This document shows, piece after piece, positions 24,985-62,400 of a DNA stretch of 64,000 nt. The translations under genes were made by a program, and so were the position numbers. Each line of letters begins with the position of its first letter. Within the stretch, counting starts at the first letter, position 1. The stretch lies in NCBI RefSeq assembly GCF_027172205.1, contig NC_070603.1, forward strand, positions 35,025,001-35,089,000, read 5' to 3'. A model generated the notes under the pieces. The model worked only from the letters and a program-made list of their open reading frames with translations, was not told the DNA's origin and ran no database searches. This DNA comes from Podarcis raffonei (lineage: Eukaryota > Chordata > Lepidosauria > Squamata > Lacertidae).

Positions 24985-25062
24985 CAACAACAATTTTATT
25001 ATTTATATGCCATCCATCTGACTGGGTTGTCATATAACACAATAATTTTCCTTTAAATACAA
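24985..25062 (-). mobile_element. L2-type LINE 3' tail
   Basis: The inverted form of the L2 tail seen at 28520-28570: caacaacaattttattattt followed by atgccatccatctgactggg. Confidence 0.6.
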
Positions 25063-25594
25063 AGCAAGAACATTGTGCTTTCAAATAATTTACAGTACAA
25101 TCTACATGTAATGTTTTTAGTCAAGGTCTTCCTATAAGCTTCTTTCTGTCTATCTACCTATGGTCCCCACTGCTGCCTTCTCTTATCAACCAAAGTTGTA
25201 CTCGCACATTATAGCTTCCTTCACCTGCTGCCTTTGATGGTCCAATGTCTCCCTTTGTGCTTGCACTAATGATGAAAATATTTCGGAATCTGAGTAGCCT
25301 TCCCTTTCAAGCATGGCTCATTAGATTATCTGGACTTTCTGTTCTCCAAATCCTTTCAAGGACTCTCATCTGCTGGAGTATCCAGGCAACTGGAGGAGTA
25401 ACCATGGAGGGGCTGTTCAGAGGAAAGGAAACAAGCCCACAGGAGCCAAGGTTCATATGTCACAACAAATTGGAATCTGGCTTGTTTAGGGTTCGTTTCC
25501 ACTCCTGACTCTGCACAGCACAGTCAGGAGCAAGAGAAGAATAAAGTGTTCATGCACATTAAAGATACTTTATTTTAAATGATGAACATAAACA

Positions 25595-25870
25595 TAAGAA
25601 TATATGAAGAGCCTGTTGGATCAGGCCAGTGCCCCATCTAGTCCAGCATCCTGTTCTCAACAATGGTGATCAGATGCGTATGAGAAGCTCACAAGCATGA
25701 CCTTGAGCACAACAGCACTCTCCCTTCCTGTGGTTTCTAGCAATTGGTATTCAGAAAGCATATGGCTTCTGACAGTGGAGATAGAACATAGCCATCAAGG
25801 TTACAAGCCATGATAGCCTTATCCTCTGTGAATTTGTCCAATTCTGTTTCAAAGTCATCCACAGATTAAT
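25595..25870 (-). mobile_element. CR1 LINE 3' end
   Basis: Starts with the CR1 end unit aacataagaatatatgaaga and continues with gttggatcaggccagtgccc and atctagtccagcatcctgtt, which is typical reptile CR1 in reverse orientation. Confidence 0.8.
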
Positions 25871-25974
25871 TAAGTGGATAAACTGGACCTTTCCCATTTG
25901 CTTGCTCTCCTTCAAACACAAAAGAGTAAAACAGATTATGGGTTGCATCCAGAGAATTAGGTAGAACCCACAAA

Positions 25975-26100
25975 ACACATTTAGAACACACTGTTCTCCC
26001 CAAAGAATCCTAGGAACTGTAGTTCACAAAGGTGCAATTCCCAGCACTCTTAACAAACTACAGTTCCCATAATCCTTTGAGAGCCCACAAACAACAGCAT
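25975..26100. repeat. Short palindromic dispersed repeat
   Basis: aatcctaggaactgtagttc on the left pairs imperfectly with gaactacagttccc-type sequence on the right (aactacagttcccataatcc). It looks like a MITE; class unknown. Confidence 0.5.
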
Positions 26101-26799
26101 CTCCCGTGACACAGATAATCTGTTCTTGTTCCCAGCGTACTGAAATCAGAGCTATACTACCTCTGAACATGGAGGTGTAATTTAACTGCTATGGTCTATT
26201 ACAGCCTTTGATAGACGTGTCCTCCATAAATATGTCTAATCCTGTGAAACTGCAATCTGAAGTAAATCATTGGGTATTACCACAGGTTCCATAATTCTGC
26301 ACTATCTAAAGAGGTAATTACTTTGGACATGTCTAGATCTACCATTAATCAACTTCAGTGGTTGTCTCATAGTATTCTAAATATGGCTACATCACATAAT
26401 TACTAAATCACTTTTATACCTGCTGTTCCTCACTACTTGAAGAGAGAGGAAAATAAAGTGAAAGAAGCTAAAAGCACTACTGCTATGTTGTTCTGCAGAA
26501 GTTTTTGGGAACTGAAATTCACTTTATCCACCCAATTGTCAGCTATGAATGAAAGAGATCTGGATAATATAATATTAGTTAATGCAAACTGCATGTTCAA
26601 GATTATTTTTCTCAGGTTAAATATTTATCCTGTGTTTATTTTATAGTTTAATGCTCTTTATAAAAAGTACGTGATTCAGAGTTAATGAAAACAACATTTT
26701 TAGAGTGTTTTAACCAGAATACGCATAAGCATGTTTTTAAAAAATTGTTATCTACTATGGAGAAATAGGAAAAGAGATAAACATAATTCACATATTTTC

Positions 26800-28050
26800 A
26801 AGTGCTAACGTAGCCACGCCATGATCCTATTAAGTGGAGGTTGCCAGGGGGTGGCCCAAGGTGTTGCGGCACCTGAGGCGAAATGCCCCTGTGATGAAGA
26901 AGCTCTTGTGGAGAAGCCCTTGTGGTGTCTCCCACACAGGGAAAGCTGAGGTCATTTATGGGTCCCCCTCCTTCCCAGCAGTGGGGTTTTGCACTGGCTT
27001 CTCCCTATAGGAGAAAAGCCCCACCACTGCTGGGTGGTGAGGGAAGATCTCCCCACCACCACCACCTAGTGACGAAGCAAAAAGTCTTCCCTCTAGCCAA
27101 TTCAGCAGGAGGGGAGGCATTCCACAGAGCTTTGCCACCAGTCTCTCTCTGCTTTGCCCCTAGAAGCCAAGGAGACTGGCAGCAAATGAGGTGCCACTCC
27201 GACAGGGAGCCAGCAGTAAATTGCACCAAGCTAGTTGGAGTTAACTCTTTATTAGCACAAACAGGATCTGTTCAGTGGTGTCAGGCCTAATAAGCACAAC
27301 ACACATCTCCAGCAGGTCTTGCCCTTATAAAGCATTTGCTGAGACTGAAGGTCCTGCCTCCCTACCGCTGCCTAAGTCCCCTCCTCTCCAGGGTTTCCCC
27401 CAAGCAATTTGAGACAGTACCTGTGTGAAGCTAACATCTGCTCTGCCCTCTTCATGCCTCTTCTGGGCCTGGGAGACCAGAGGGGAGGGGAGCTTGTTGC
27501 AGCAGGAGGGGGAAATACCTGTGCCTCTTCACCAGCCAGACTCATCTCTGCCTCTTGGCTTCCCTCCTCTACTGCTTTACCTTCCGTCACTGAGTCTGGA
27601 CTGCTTTCTGCCACAGCCTCTTCCTGCTCACTAAACCCTGTTACCTCTTCAGCTTCCAGGATCTCCTCCTCCCAGCCTGCTCCCTCTGACCACTCATTGT
27701 CATCCCACCACCACTCCCCTGGCACTAAGCCAGCTTTGCTTCCCTTGGGTGTTCCCCAGCTGGTTCCTCCCACCAAGAAATACGTCCAAACTAGTTCAGT
27801 GTCACATTTCCTCAGATAAGTGGTCTACAGAACTGTAGCCAAAGCACTATTCGAGTAGATATGTTAACTCAAATATCTCAGGTCCAAGGCCAACACGTGT
27901 TCACGCAATCAGTTGGGAGAATATAAAAGAGTTTGGATTGCATTAGCTGTAGGCAATAATCCAACAGGCAATCCAAGGGTAAACAGTGAACCAGAGAAAA
28001 CCAATTTTGTGATTTGGTTGTGAATTTATACCCCCACTGTGGGCCAGCTA
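26800..28050. other. Unassigned intergenic segment, probably dispersed repeat
   Basis: GC-rich relative to its flanks. It holds a 134-codon open frame on the minus strand (27372-27776) rich in Glu, Ser and Pro. I cannot assign a family. Retroelement-related sequence is possible, but I see no paired terminal repeats. Confidence 0.4.
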
Positions 28051-28344
28051 AGACTTCTAACTCTTGTTACCAGGAAGGGACAGAGCCTTAAGCAGAAGAG
28101 GAGAGCCTGGCAGAAAAAACCCAGCAGCTTGGGGAACCTCATTGCGAGAGGCAGGGGCAAAACTAGGCTTTATTTCACCTGGGTCAAAGGCCCAGTTTGA
28201 TAACCCCCCCACACACACATTTGCATGCGCACATACACAGGCAGGGAGCCTCAATGGTGCTCCTCTGGAGGCTTCACCTGGAGCAAAAAAACAAACAACC
28301 CCGTAGCTAAGCCTCTTGAGTGAGGTTACTAGGGAACCAGGCAG

Positions 28345-28572
28345 AGACCCTTCTTGGTATTCGAGCCCACCTTGTGGAATGCCCTCCTGTCAGATGTCAA
28401 GGAAAAAACCAACTACTTGAGTTTTTAGAAGACAGCCCTGTTTAGGCAAGTTTTTAATGGTAGATGTTTTATTGTGTTTTTTATGTATTTTGTTGGGAGC
28501 CGCCCAGAGGGCTGGGGCAACCCAGTCTGATGGACAGCATTTAAATAACAAATTGTTGTTGTTGTTGTTTCT
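28345..28572 (+). mobile_element. L2-type LINE 3' end
   Basis: ccttgtggaatgccctcctg, then agacagccctgtttaggcaa, ggagccgcccagagggctgg and a (TTG)n tail. The same arrangement occurs at 59895-60166. Confidence 0.75.
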
Positions 28573-29463
28573 GGGCACAGAGTTTTAGGGAGTCTAGATA
28601 GATAGATATTGCAGTTCCAATATATATTGGAAGAACTGCAAGGACAAGTGAAAGCTCTCTGCTGCCACGACTACCCTAACAGCGCTCTTTCCAGCTCCAC
28701 CACCCCAACTGCAACAACATCGCGGCGCTGCTGTCTCAACCACTTATATAGTTTCCCGCCGAGTCGACTTAGCTCTCTGAATCAGCGCCGTTTAATTTTG
28801 AGGCCCTGCAGAGTGCCTGTCTCTCGAGCACAGCCGGGCGCCTCAAACCCGGACCCTTTCCACCTCCCTCGGCCTTCGGAAGACGATATGCGAAGGAGCA
28901 GCAGGAATTGCATTTTAAAGGGTTTGAAGTTAGGTTTTAAATAAAAACAATTTAAATGAAAATCCTACAGGCAGCTTGGAGGACAGCCCCCGAAGCGGGG
29001 AACGAGGCATCGCTAATTTGGGAGAGGAGGAACCTAGAATTACGAATTTTTTGCATCAGCGGATTCCTTTCCGCGTCAGCTTTTGCATTGCTCCCGGAAT
29101 GGACATGAGAGATAGCGGTGGAGAAAGAGCCCAGATTTCTCTCTTATGTTTCTCTAGCGTCAACTCTCTCTTCAGTCCTGAGGAGCAAGAGGAAGGGGGG
29201 GGGGCTTTATAAATGAAGTTCTCTCTGAAGCGCTGTTGTAAACGGAGAGGCGAGCTCCTCTATAAGTTTCCTATCTCTAGGGGTGGAAAAGAGGCGGCAA
29301 AAAAACCCCCACATATCCCTGGGCCCTCCTCCCGTACGCATGCGCGCGAGTGGCATGGCCATTGGCTGGGCTGTCCCAGGGAGACGAGGAAGCGGCTGCT
29401 CGAGGCTGGGAAAGGAGCGAGGGCAGAAGCGGATACTGGGAGTTTGTGCCTCGGCTGAGCGGC

Positions 29464-53621
<24,158 letters not shown>

Positions 53622-53696
53622 GATCACTTTATTGGAGCAGCTCACAAACTTTGCGTCAATTACTTACTGTACATATCATGGCTGTTTTTTCTAGGA

Positions 53697-53702
53697 ATAA
53701 AT
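53697..53702 (+). terminator. NUP85: NUP85 polyadenylation signal (AATAAA)
   Basis: AATAAA about 75 nt after the stop codon, implying a very short 3'UTR. A T-rich tract follows at 53720-53740. Confidence 0.75.
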
Positions 53703-54297
53703 GTCATCTTTTGCACTTTTCTTTTTAAAATTGCCTTTTGTAACATAAAACAGTAGAAGAGGAAATTCCTTTCTCCAGTGAATTCAATGGAAATTGAGCT
53801 TTCTGCTCTCCTAGACTTCAATAACTTAAGGTAAGTAACCTCCTAATGTGACCTAATAATCAACATCTAGATCTAGTCCATTTGATAATCTAAAACCAAC
53901 CCAAATCTCCATTCATGCAGAATCGAGGAACAAAAATTATTTAAAACTTTTCTTACCCAAGAAGCAGCTTGTAATTCTAATTTGCAGGCACAGAAAATTT
54001 TCGGCATCCTTGCTTTCCCCTCATTCCACTGAATGAAGCTGTGCAGCTCAGTTTTTAAAATAAACCACACAACTTTCATCCAAGCCCCCATCTCCTAAGT
54101 AGCAGCCAACCTGAACTCTGAGCATTATTTAATCACAGGATGCTTCTGCTTTGGTGAAGGATCTGGTTTTATTCTGACTGGTTCTTAAGAGAAACAATAC
54201 TAGGTTGAGTCCTAGGAGTTAGGGATGGGGGGGGGGGGGAAAGACCCTACAGTATTAACTGGCAGCAAGGCAGGTGAAGCAGAGTAGAGAAAGCAAT
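53703..54297. other. Convergent NUP85-GGA3 spacer
   Basis: About 0.6 kb between the two polyadenylation signals. No gene or recognised repeat; it contains a poly-G run near 54228-54239. Confidence 0.7.
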
Positions 54298-54303
54298 TTT
54301 ATT
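54298..54303 (-). terminator. GGA3: GGA3 polyadenylation signal (AATAAA)
   Basis: AATAAA on the minus strand, 2.1 kb after the GGA3 stop. It would define a 3'UTR covering about 54280-56401, in which I see no other gene. Confidence 0.6.
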
Positions 54304-56401
54304 GAACGTGCAGAAAAACAAGTACTTCGGAGACATATTTACAGTCTTTTGCGTGTTTGGTAGGAAGCTGCAACTTCAGCCTATGAACAAGTAACATTCA
54401 TAAATAACTTCTGAAGCTTCTAACAGTACATTTCCACACAGTGAGACGACGGGATCTTGCTACTGGGCTTGTACAGCATGGGTATGGCAGCACTGCTGAC
54501 ATTGAGAAAGCACTTGTGCTTCCCCCCTCCCCCCTGGTTTCCTCAGTGTGTGAGAGAGAGAGAGAGACTTGCTCATAGGCAAGCTGTAGCAGTGAAACCA
54601 GCTCTCTATAGATATGCTGTGGCAGCTGGGCAGCCTTGCTAAGCAAAAACGAGACAGCAGAGAGACTAAAATACGGGAGAGGACCAGATCAAGAGGCAGA
54701 AGAAATGCCGCCCTGTTCTCAAAAACATAGCGGACGCTTTCCTCCCAAGTCTCTCCTTTTGTTCATATGGACCATGTCTGTCCCTTTCTGGACAGTTCCA
54801 AGTCTGTACACAAGTCTGAACCCTCCCAATAACTGCTGAAGCTCTTTACGCTGCAACAGATTAGGTTGCACTGCCTATAAACCCTTAGCCCAGTGAGTAC
54901 CCCAAGCCTTTGTAGGAGACAATTGTTCCAGGTCGCCGTTAAATCTCTTCCGTGTTAAGTACAAGGTGTCCAGAAAATTAGAACGGCTGTTTGTAAGACT
55001 GGCTGAGCTTTTAAGAAACGTAATTAATTCAGCTTAAGCCAGATTTCCACCTTCAGATCAGAGTGGCAAGAAGTACTTAAAATTACACCTAGCAATTCTT
55101 AGCCTACTTGAGTTTAAATTTTTTTTCTAAACAGCCTTTTTTCTTCATAACCAAGCAAAATGATTAGTTCAGGACAACTGTTTTTTTGAAAGGATATTTC
55201 AGATCAAAAATAATTGTAGTAGATCAGAGGAAGTGACTACTAGACCCAAAGCAGTGATATTCACTTTATGGCTTACGTGCCATATGTTGGACTATTAGTC
55301 CAACTGCCTCAACACAGGGATCTCCTCCTGGAGACAATTGCACTTAACCACTTAATATTTGGAATGAATAAAATACAATATAATCAACTCAGCACATGCA
55401 TTGTCATGGCTTCTGTTTCCCCTTATCTGTAGGTCTGGTGTTTTCCTATAGCACTATGTACATTGTATATTCCTAACTACTAATACTGCCTTTGAAAGAA
55501 GAATCAAGGTCTTAGCTGCATCATTTCCTACCTTTGACCCTGATCGACAGATGCACCAAGAGTGGATGCCCTCACTTTCTCCCCAAGCTCCCCACTTGAC
55601 CAATGGACAAACTGTGCCTTTGTGACTTTGTTATAGTTTTTACCCCTCCCCCCCCCATGGAATACAGTTGTTGAATGCTGAGGGAAAACTGACTGTAGAG
55701 CCATGTGCGTCCAAAATGTAGCAGCTGCCTAGAAAGCGCACATTGCAGAGTCAGCTGGAAGTATAAAATCAAAGGCAGCAGATTGAGAGCTATGTGTTTT
55801 TACGCTCACATGTGGCATGTATAAAATAATACAGCTTGTTGTTCACCTGTATGAGCTGTGCTGGCTTTTGGGGTAGATGTTGCCTTACAAAAGAAAACGG
55901 GAGTGTCAGGTCATGGCAGAAACCTCCCCTTGTGGAGCTTGTGTTTATTACCCAGCAAGCCTGCAGGTGGTCCTAAGTTCTGGCACCAAGGAGGTAAAAA
56001 ACAAAAACAAAAAAACTGAGCACAGGAACATCTGTTAGGGCTCTGCCCCAAAGAAACTTACGAAGGCATCATAGCCCTTTGTAGACATCTGGCCAACACT
56101 GAGGGAAGAGTGCTCCGTTTCTGCTTACGAAGCTCACCAGAATGATCAGATTTCAAGTTTAGCAAAGTGGAAGATAGAACCGGATTGGCCAAAGTAAAGA
56201 AACCATCCAGGCCTCTACTTGTGGCTGCCTACACAAGTTCATGCCCCCGACTGCTTCACCCCAGAGTGCAGGAAACATTCTGGACTAAAGCTACAAGTGG
56301 AGTGGACAGGACATGTTAAACAAAGCTCAATATCGCTGCCGGATACCACTTGCGCCCTTTCCATTTCACATTCGTTCCAGTCCCTTTGGGGTGCCTCTGG
56401 G

Positions 56402-59400
56402 TCATAGGTTTCCCCACTGCTCAACCGGAGGGAACTGATCCACCTCCCCCACTTCTGTGCTGGGCTGGTCTCCTAACGTGAAAGTCAGTCGGTACCTCAG
56501 CCTCACCTTCTCCTGCAAGGAAGAAGGAAACAACATAAAGCTGCAGTCAAGAATACAGAGTAGAAAGATGGAGGAGCCTGGAACAAGGTTGGCGCGTGAG
56601 CACTAGCAGGGCTGAGCAATAGTTTGTCTGATACTTTACGAACCGGGGCAAGGAATTGCTGGAAAAAGAACAATGCACAAATCCTATATCCAGTTCTGTC
56701 CAAAGTTGTAAAGCTGAAAAACGTATTAGGCAGAAGAAAAGCAAGCATGGAACATCCTTTCATATTCCCTAAGTGTGGCAGTAGGCAGAAAAGAAATCTG
56801 ATGATACAACAGTATAATACAGAATTGTAGAGAGAGATACAGTAGTACCTCGTTTTGTGACGGATCCATTCTGGAGCCCCGGTTGCTGGCCGAAAAGAAC
56901 GCTAGACAAAGTGCCGCTTCTGCGCATAGTGCGATTTAGCGCTTCTGCGCGAGTGGCGAACCCAGAAGTAACCTGTTCCAGTACTTATGGGTTTGCCGCA
57001 GACGTTCAACGGAACAGGCGCTCGACGAGGCGGACGCTAGACGAGGTACCACTGTATGTGTCTCTCCATCTTACAAGTAGAACCATAGCTCTAATTCTCA
57101 GACTATGGACTGTGCAACACAGCTGTTTCAAGGAAGATGTAAGATGTGCACCAGTCTTTCCCCCTTTGAGAGTCACAAATGAATAGTGACTTCTGCTTGT
57201 GCAATGAGACCATGCCCCCCCTCTCCTGCACACACCCTACATTCCCCAAAATTGGCAAGGGGGGAACCCCCAGAAAAGTACACGGGGAAGAGGAGAACTG
57301 CCTGCCTGGCAGACTGAAATGCTTTGCCTGAGGAACCTTAGTATGATGTTGAATTCCTCCTTTCAGATCAGTAACATCCTAGATTCTAGAAAACAGCACT
57401 TTTATCTTCCACCAAGCTCAAGACGACCATGAGCAGAAACCGAACATTTGATCTAAATGGTCTCATTGTGTAGAAAAATGATGGCAATATCCCTTCTCTA
57501 AGAAAAGGTGGAGAAATTGTGAATGCAAGTCTTCTCACCTTCCTCGGATTTGCCAGCAACATGACCTGGGTGATAGCAGCTGGTGGCTGGATGGGATTGA
57601 ATGGAGCTAGCTCTGTCCCCGAAGGTGGCTGCAACTTCACTTTCATGGACTGTGGATTAAAAAGCAAAGGAGAAAATCTTAATAGTCACGTTGCATCACT
57701 GAACACAAATATATTAAGGGAAGTGGGTGTGTTTACTGAGCACTGACTAAACCATAAAAGCAAATATTTGTCTAGTGGACTTAACCGGATGGAGACACTA
57801 ACTGACACCTTAATTCTAAACTCATTACATGGATGCAAGCCCCATGGATTCGGTGGAATTTAATTCCACTCAAAGATGCTTAGGGCTGAGGCCTAAGACA
57901 GTAGCTTGCAACAACTATCCTGTAATGTTGCAGCAGATAAAATATGCCTCTCGATAGAATCAGCTGGAAAGTAAGTCTGGTCCCAACCGCCTGACCCAGC
58001 AGGATTTGCCTGGATGAGCAGCTCTTGATCTCTCCTCCAGCAACAAGAGGATGCTGGTCTCTTCCCCTATTGGTGCTTGAGAACGGCCATCTTGGTACCT
58101 TTGGCACTGCTGCTTGTAGCACAATGTTCTTGATAGGAAGGGGCGCTGTGTTTAACATCGAAACCACCACTACCAACACATCGGGCCGCCCGGGGGGGCA
58201 CTCCTTGGCAAAATGCAGGAGGATGCGCAAACCATTCTTGTCATAAGCCGTCACAGGAAGAGCGCTACCTGCAAGGGGGAGAAGGTGCTTACATGACACA
58301 ACAATGCAAGTGAAATCTTGGGAGGGCACCGGGTTATGCTTGGAATGCTGGGAGCTGTGTTAAGAGAATCTGCAAAGCCTCTATTCTGAACAAAAGCATC
58401 ATCTCTAAAGCGGATGCTGATGAGATGGTCCCTAAAAGTAGGTGCAAAAACCTCTTGACTTTCATATATTTCTGTTTGGGCAGATTTTGCCCCAGAGAGA
58501 AATAAGTCTGTTCCAGATACACCAGTGTCCTTGAAAGGTTAATTATACACCTTCCTTAGATGTGATCCTTCTTCCAGCCTGGATTGTATTCTGGCAGGAA
58601 ACCTGGGATATTGCACTGTAGTCTAACCCACACATCCTACTAATACCACTAGAAGATAGGAAGCAACTTGAGGCAAATGTGAAGATGTACTAGGTGAGAC
58701 CAACACAGCTGGAGGCTCACAGGCTCCCCATCCCTGCTTGAAGCAAATACTGGCTAGCAGCTTTCAAAGCTTTTCCTTTCAACCATAAGATCGTTGTCAC
58801 ACTAAAAGCCTGATGCTTCTCCTTGAGGGAGGGGGCCTAATAGGGAGTGGAATGGAGCCGTGCAGAGTCCCCAAACCCCTCTCCCTCTACACCCCCAAAA
58901 GACTTCAGGACAATAGTTTGCAAAAAAAATTATTCCTAACTCTCCAAATTATGAAAATAAGGAGGCTTTGATTGATTAACTGATTGAATTTATATTCCGC
59001 CTTATACCTGGAGGCCTTAGGGCGGCTCACAAAACCAAAACACAAAACCACAAAAGATATAATCAAAATAAAAACAACAACCCAATAACTCCCCCCCCCC
59101 AACCCCCCAGATTTTAAAAGGGCATGAACTAAATGAACTGAAACATCCAGGATCAGGAGTAAGCAATAAAAAATATTTGTGATGCCTACTTGGCTTAATG
59201 GACTCCAGTGGGACGTGAACGTTGCCCAGGGAGATCTCGGGTCCTTTCAGAGGACTTCCCTGCTGCTGGAAGGAGACTGGCTGGAAGAGGGGGCTTCCTG
59301 ACCCGACAGGGCAGCTGCCTGGATATGGAAGTGGAGGGACTCCTGGAGCTGCAATGGGCAGCCCTGAAGCGGATGTAAGAGGTGCAGCAGCAGCAGCGGG

Positions 59401-62400
59401 CAATGCAACTCCACCAGGGAACACAGAGGCACCTAGGTTTGCTTGAGCTGAAGGTCTGGAATGGAGCGGAAAACAAATGCAGGTTAAAAAAATAAAATGA
59501 ATGCAAAGAAATATATTGAATGTCTCTGATACCTAGTCTGCACCTATCCCCCGCCCGCTCTGTATAAAGAACTTGGGAGTGAGCATGTGTAACTGCTCCC
59601 TCCTACAAATAGCAATTGTCCTTTGAAAAGCCAGTGTTGCCCACCACTGCCTGGTTCTGTGTCCTGCAGATTGATGGGGCTGAATGAAGAAATGAATGCG
59701 TTCTGCATTAACATGGGGAGGCAGAGTGCCTGCCTGCCAAAATCCCTCTAAGTAAAATCTCCAGCAGCATGGCAATGAGATGCCACAAATGATGTCCATG
59801 TGGGGCAGGTACTTGGCTCAGTCAAAAAGTGTTTGCTGGCCCCACCAGTCAACCGATAGCAAAGCCCTGTGCAAAGTTACCCACATGGTTATCGGGCCTC
59901 TCACTTCTTTGCCTTGCAAGACCCAGCCATCAGCTCATCAGTTGCGGTTTGTGGACTGTGCCTTTGCTGGCATGGCTACATGTGGAACACCCTCCCTTCA
60001 GATGTGAAGGAAATAAGCAGCTATCCTATCTTTAAAAGTCATCTGAAGGCAGCCCTGTTTAAGGAAGTTTTTAATATTTAATGCTGTACTGTTTTTAACA
60101 TTTGATTGGGAGCCGCCCAGAGTGGCTGGGGAAACTCAGCCAGATGGGCGGGGTATAAATAATAAATTCTTCTTCTTCTTCTTCTTCTTCTTCTTCTTCT
60201 TCTTCTTCTTCTTCTTCTTCTTCTTCTTCTTCTTCTTCCTCCTCCTCCTCTTCCTCTTCCTCTTCTTTTTCAAACATGGCAGGTGAAAGGCAAAGTCATT
60301 GTGCTCTCAGGTGACCGAGAGGTGGGCAGCCCTGGAGCATGGGGGAATTGGCCAGATACAGTTCCCTACTCCCAAGGTAGAAGAGGTGTCCAAATCTTCT
60401 GCCCCAGGGCAGAAGCAGCCCTTCATTCAATCTGCCCTTGATGTACGGCAAAGGCAGAGAATCTGCAACTCTTCCCATGTTAAGATTACAGGTCTCATCA
60501 TCCCTGACCACTGGCCATACTTGCCGGGACCAATGGAAACTGAAGTCCCACCTAAGAGCAGGGGAGGAAAATCTGATTCATGGCAGCAATTATCTCCAAG
60601 CAGAAAGGAGGAGAAAACCTTACCCTTTGCTTTCGTCCAGATGTCCTATGGGATCCATGTTGTGCAGATCACCACTTCCCATAGCAGAGCCCAGGTACCC
60701 AGGGGCACCTGACATTGCATTGGACGGTCCCAGTGGTGCCGCAGCAGAGAATATGAAAGTGGCTGAGGTAGGGGCAGGCTGCGGGGCTGTGAATGTGGAG
60801 GCAAGAGAGGCTGACGTTCTACCCGCAGGCTGCGACAGGGCAGGGAGAAGAGGTGAGTTACAGGCAACAGAAGCTGGTTTTGGGTTCAAAAAGTCCAGAT
60901 CGACTGGTTCATTCTGCAACGGAGGAAACAGGTGAAAAACGGTGCTTTGCAACACACTGATAAATGTTTAACTTTCCTCCTGTTGTTATTCTCACTTGCT
61001 GTATTTTACTATTTAGCAGACACACAATGACTGTTAATTCAGAATTTAAAAAAAACACCACAATTTAAAATCAGAAAGTCAACAAAAATGTGGCCGAGAC
61101 ATATAAAAAGGTGTCAAGTAAATGCTGGAAATGTAAGCAGATAGAAGGGTCGTTCCTCCATCTGTGGTGGACGTGTAAAAAATTGAAAGGCTTTTGGGAA
61201 ATGATAGCTGGTGAAGGCAATAAGGTATTAGTGTAACTGGTATAATGCAAGCATAATAATGAAAGTGGGGGGTGGGGGTGGGGGTGACATGCCCTAAAAG
61301 GGAGTGAGAACTTAAGGCCAGAAGCAGGACAGATCACAAAAGGCACCACCTCATTTCAGTCTAAGAAAAGCTGTTGAAGGTGTGTGTTGGGGGAAAGAGG
61401 GAAGCTGATTTCTCCCACTGGGAAAGGCAGGCTGGTCTTTATTGGTACATCCCCTCATGACATTACAAGCTAGAAAATGAAAGCAATGTTCAGCCCGGGA
61501 CAGATTAACATGCATTACCAATCCTCTGGCTCACAGACCTTCAAAAAAGGATAAGATCTTGGGAGGGCAAAATTATTCACACTGACAAAGTGCAAAGTAC
61601 CTGGAACAAGTTCCATTGGCTGCTCTCGGGAGCTTCTTTTGCTGCAGTGGGAGCCGGGTCATTCAGGCCTAAGCACAAAACGACATTTTAGGGAACAAAA
61701 GGACCTCTCTCACCACCAAAGGAATGCAAGTGAACAGCAAAGAACCTGCACAAGCAATGCTGACACCAAACCCTACATACAGAAACATCGCCACCCTACC
61801 CCACCCCCACCCATCTTTCCCCCTTTTCTTCCTAATGTCTCAACAAATGAAACTGATTTGTAGAAATGTTACATGGGGGAAAAATATGAGAGACATTGCA
61901 CACACTTTTGTAAATCAACAAAATCTTTAATAATAAAAAAAAAGGAACGTGCAAGCAAAACATGTAAATAAGGGAACGATCCCAGCTGAACTGACATTTA
62001 ACTATTCAACGGATTGAGATGGGAAAGGTCCACCTGAGTGCAAATCCACCCTCCATATGGTCACTTCTGAACTTTGCTCTAGTCTGACTGTAAGATTGAA
62101 TTTATTATGTAACAAGCCAGCGGTAAGCAAGCTCTGCATTCTATAGTCATTCATTCCTTCATTCATAGTACCAGCACTTTTTTAAAGGAGGTACTCAAGG
62201 GTACACAGTACCAGCACCTCTTTTTGTTGTTAAAAAGTGTGGCATTTACTGTAACAACTTCATGGTGAGGGCTGGCACCTCTTTTTCTAGGGGGGAAAGC
62301 ACTGCTTAGCACTTAACACGCCTCCTTTCAAGGCAAAGCCCTCCCAAGGCAGCATTCAAAAGATAATTAGGCTTATACTCTGCTTCCTGAACATAGCAGA

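Noticed and set aside
60095-60277. Poly-glutamate minus-strand frame
   Set aside because: It is translation of the GAA microsatellite.
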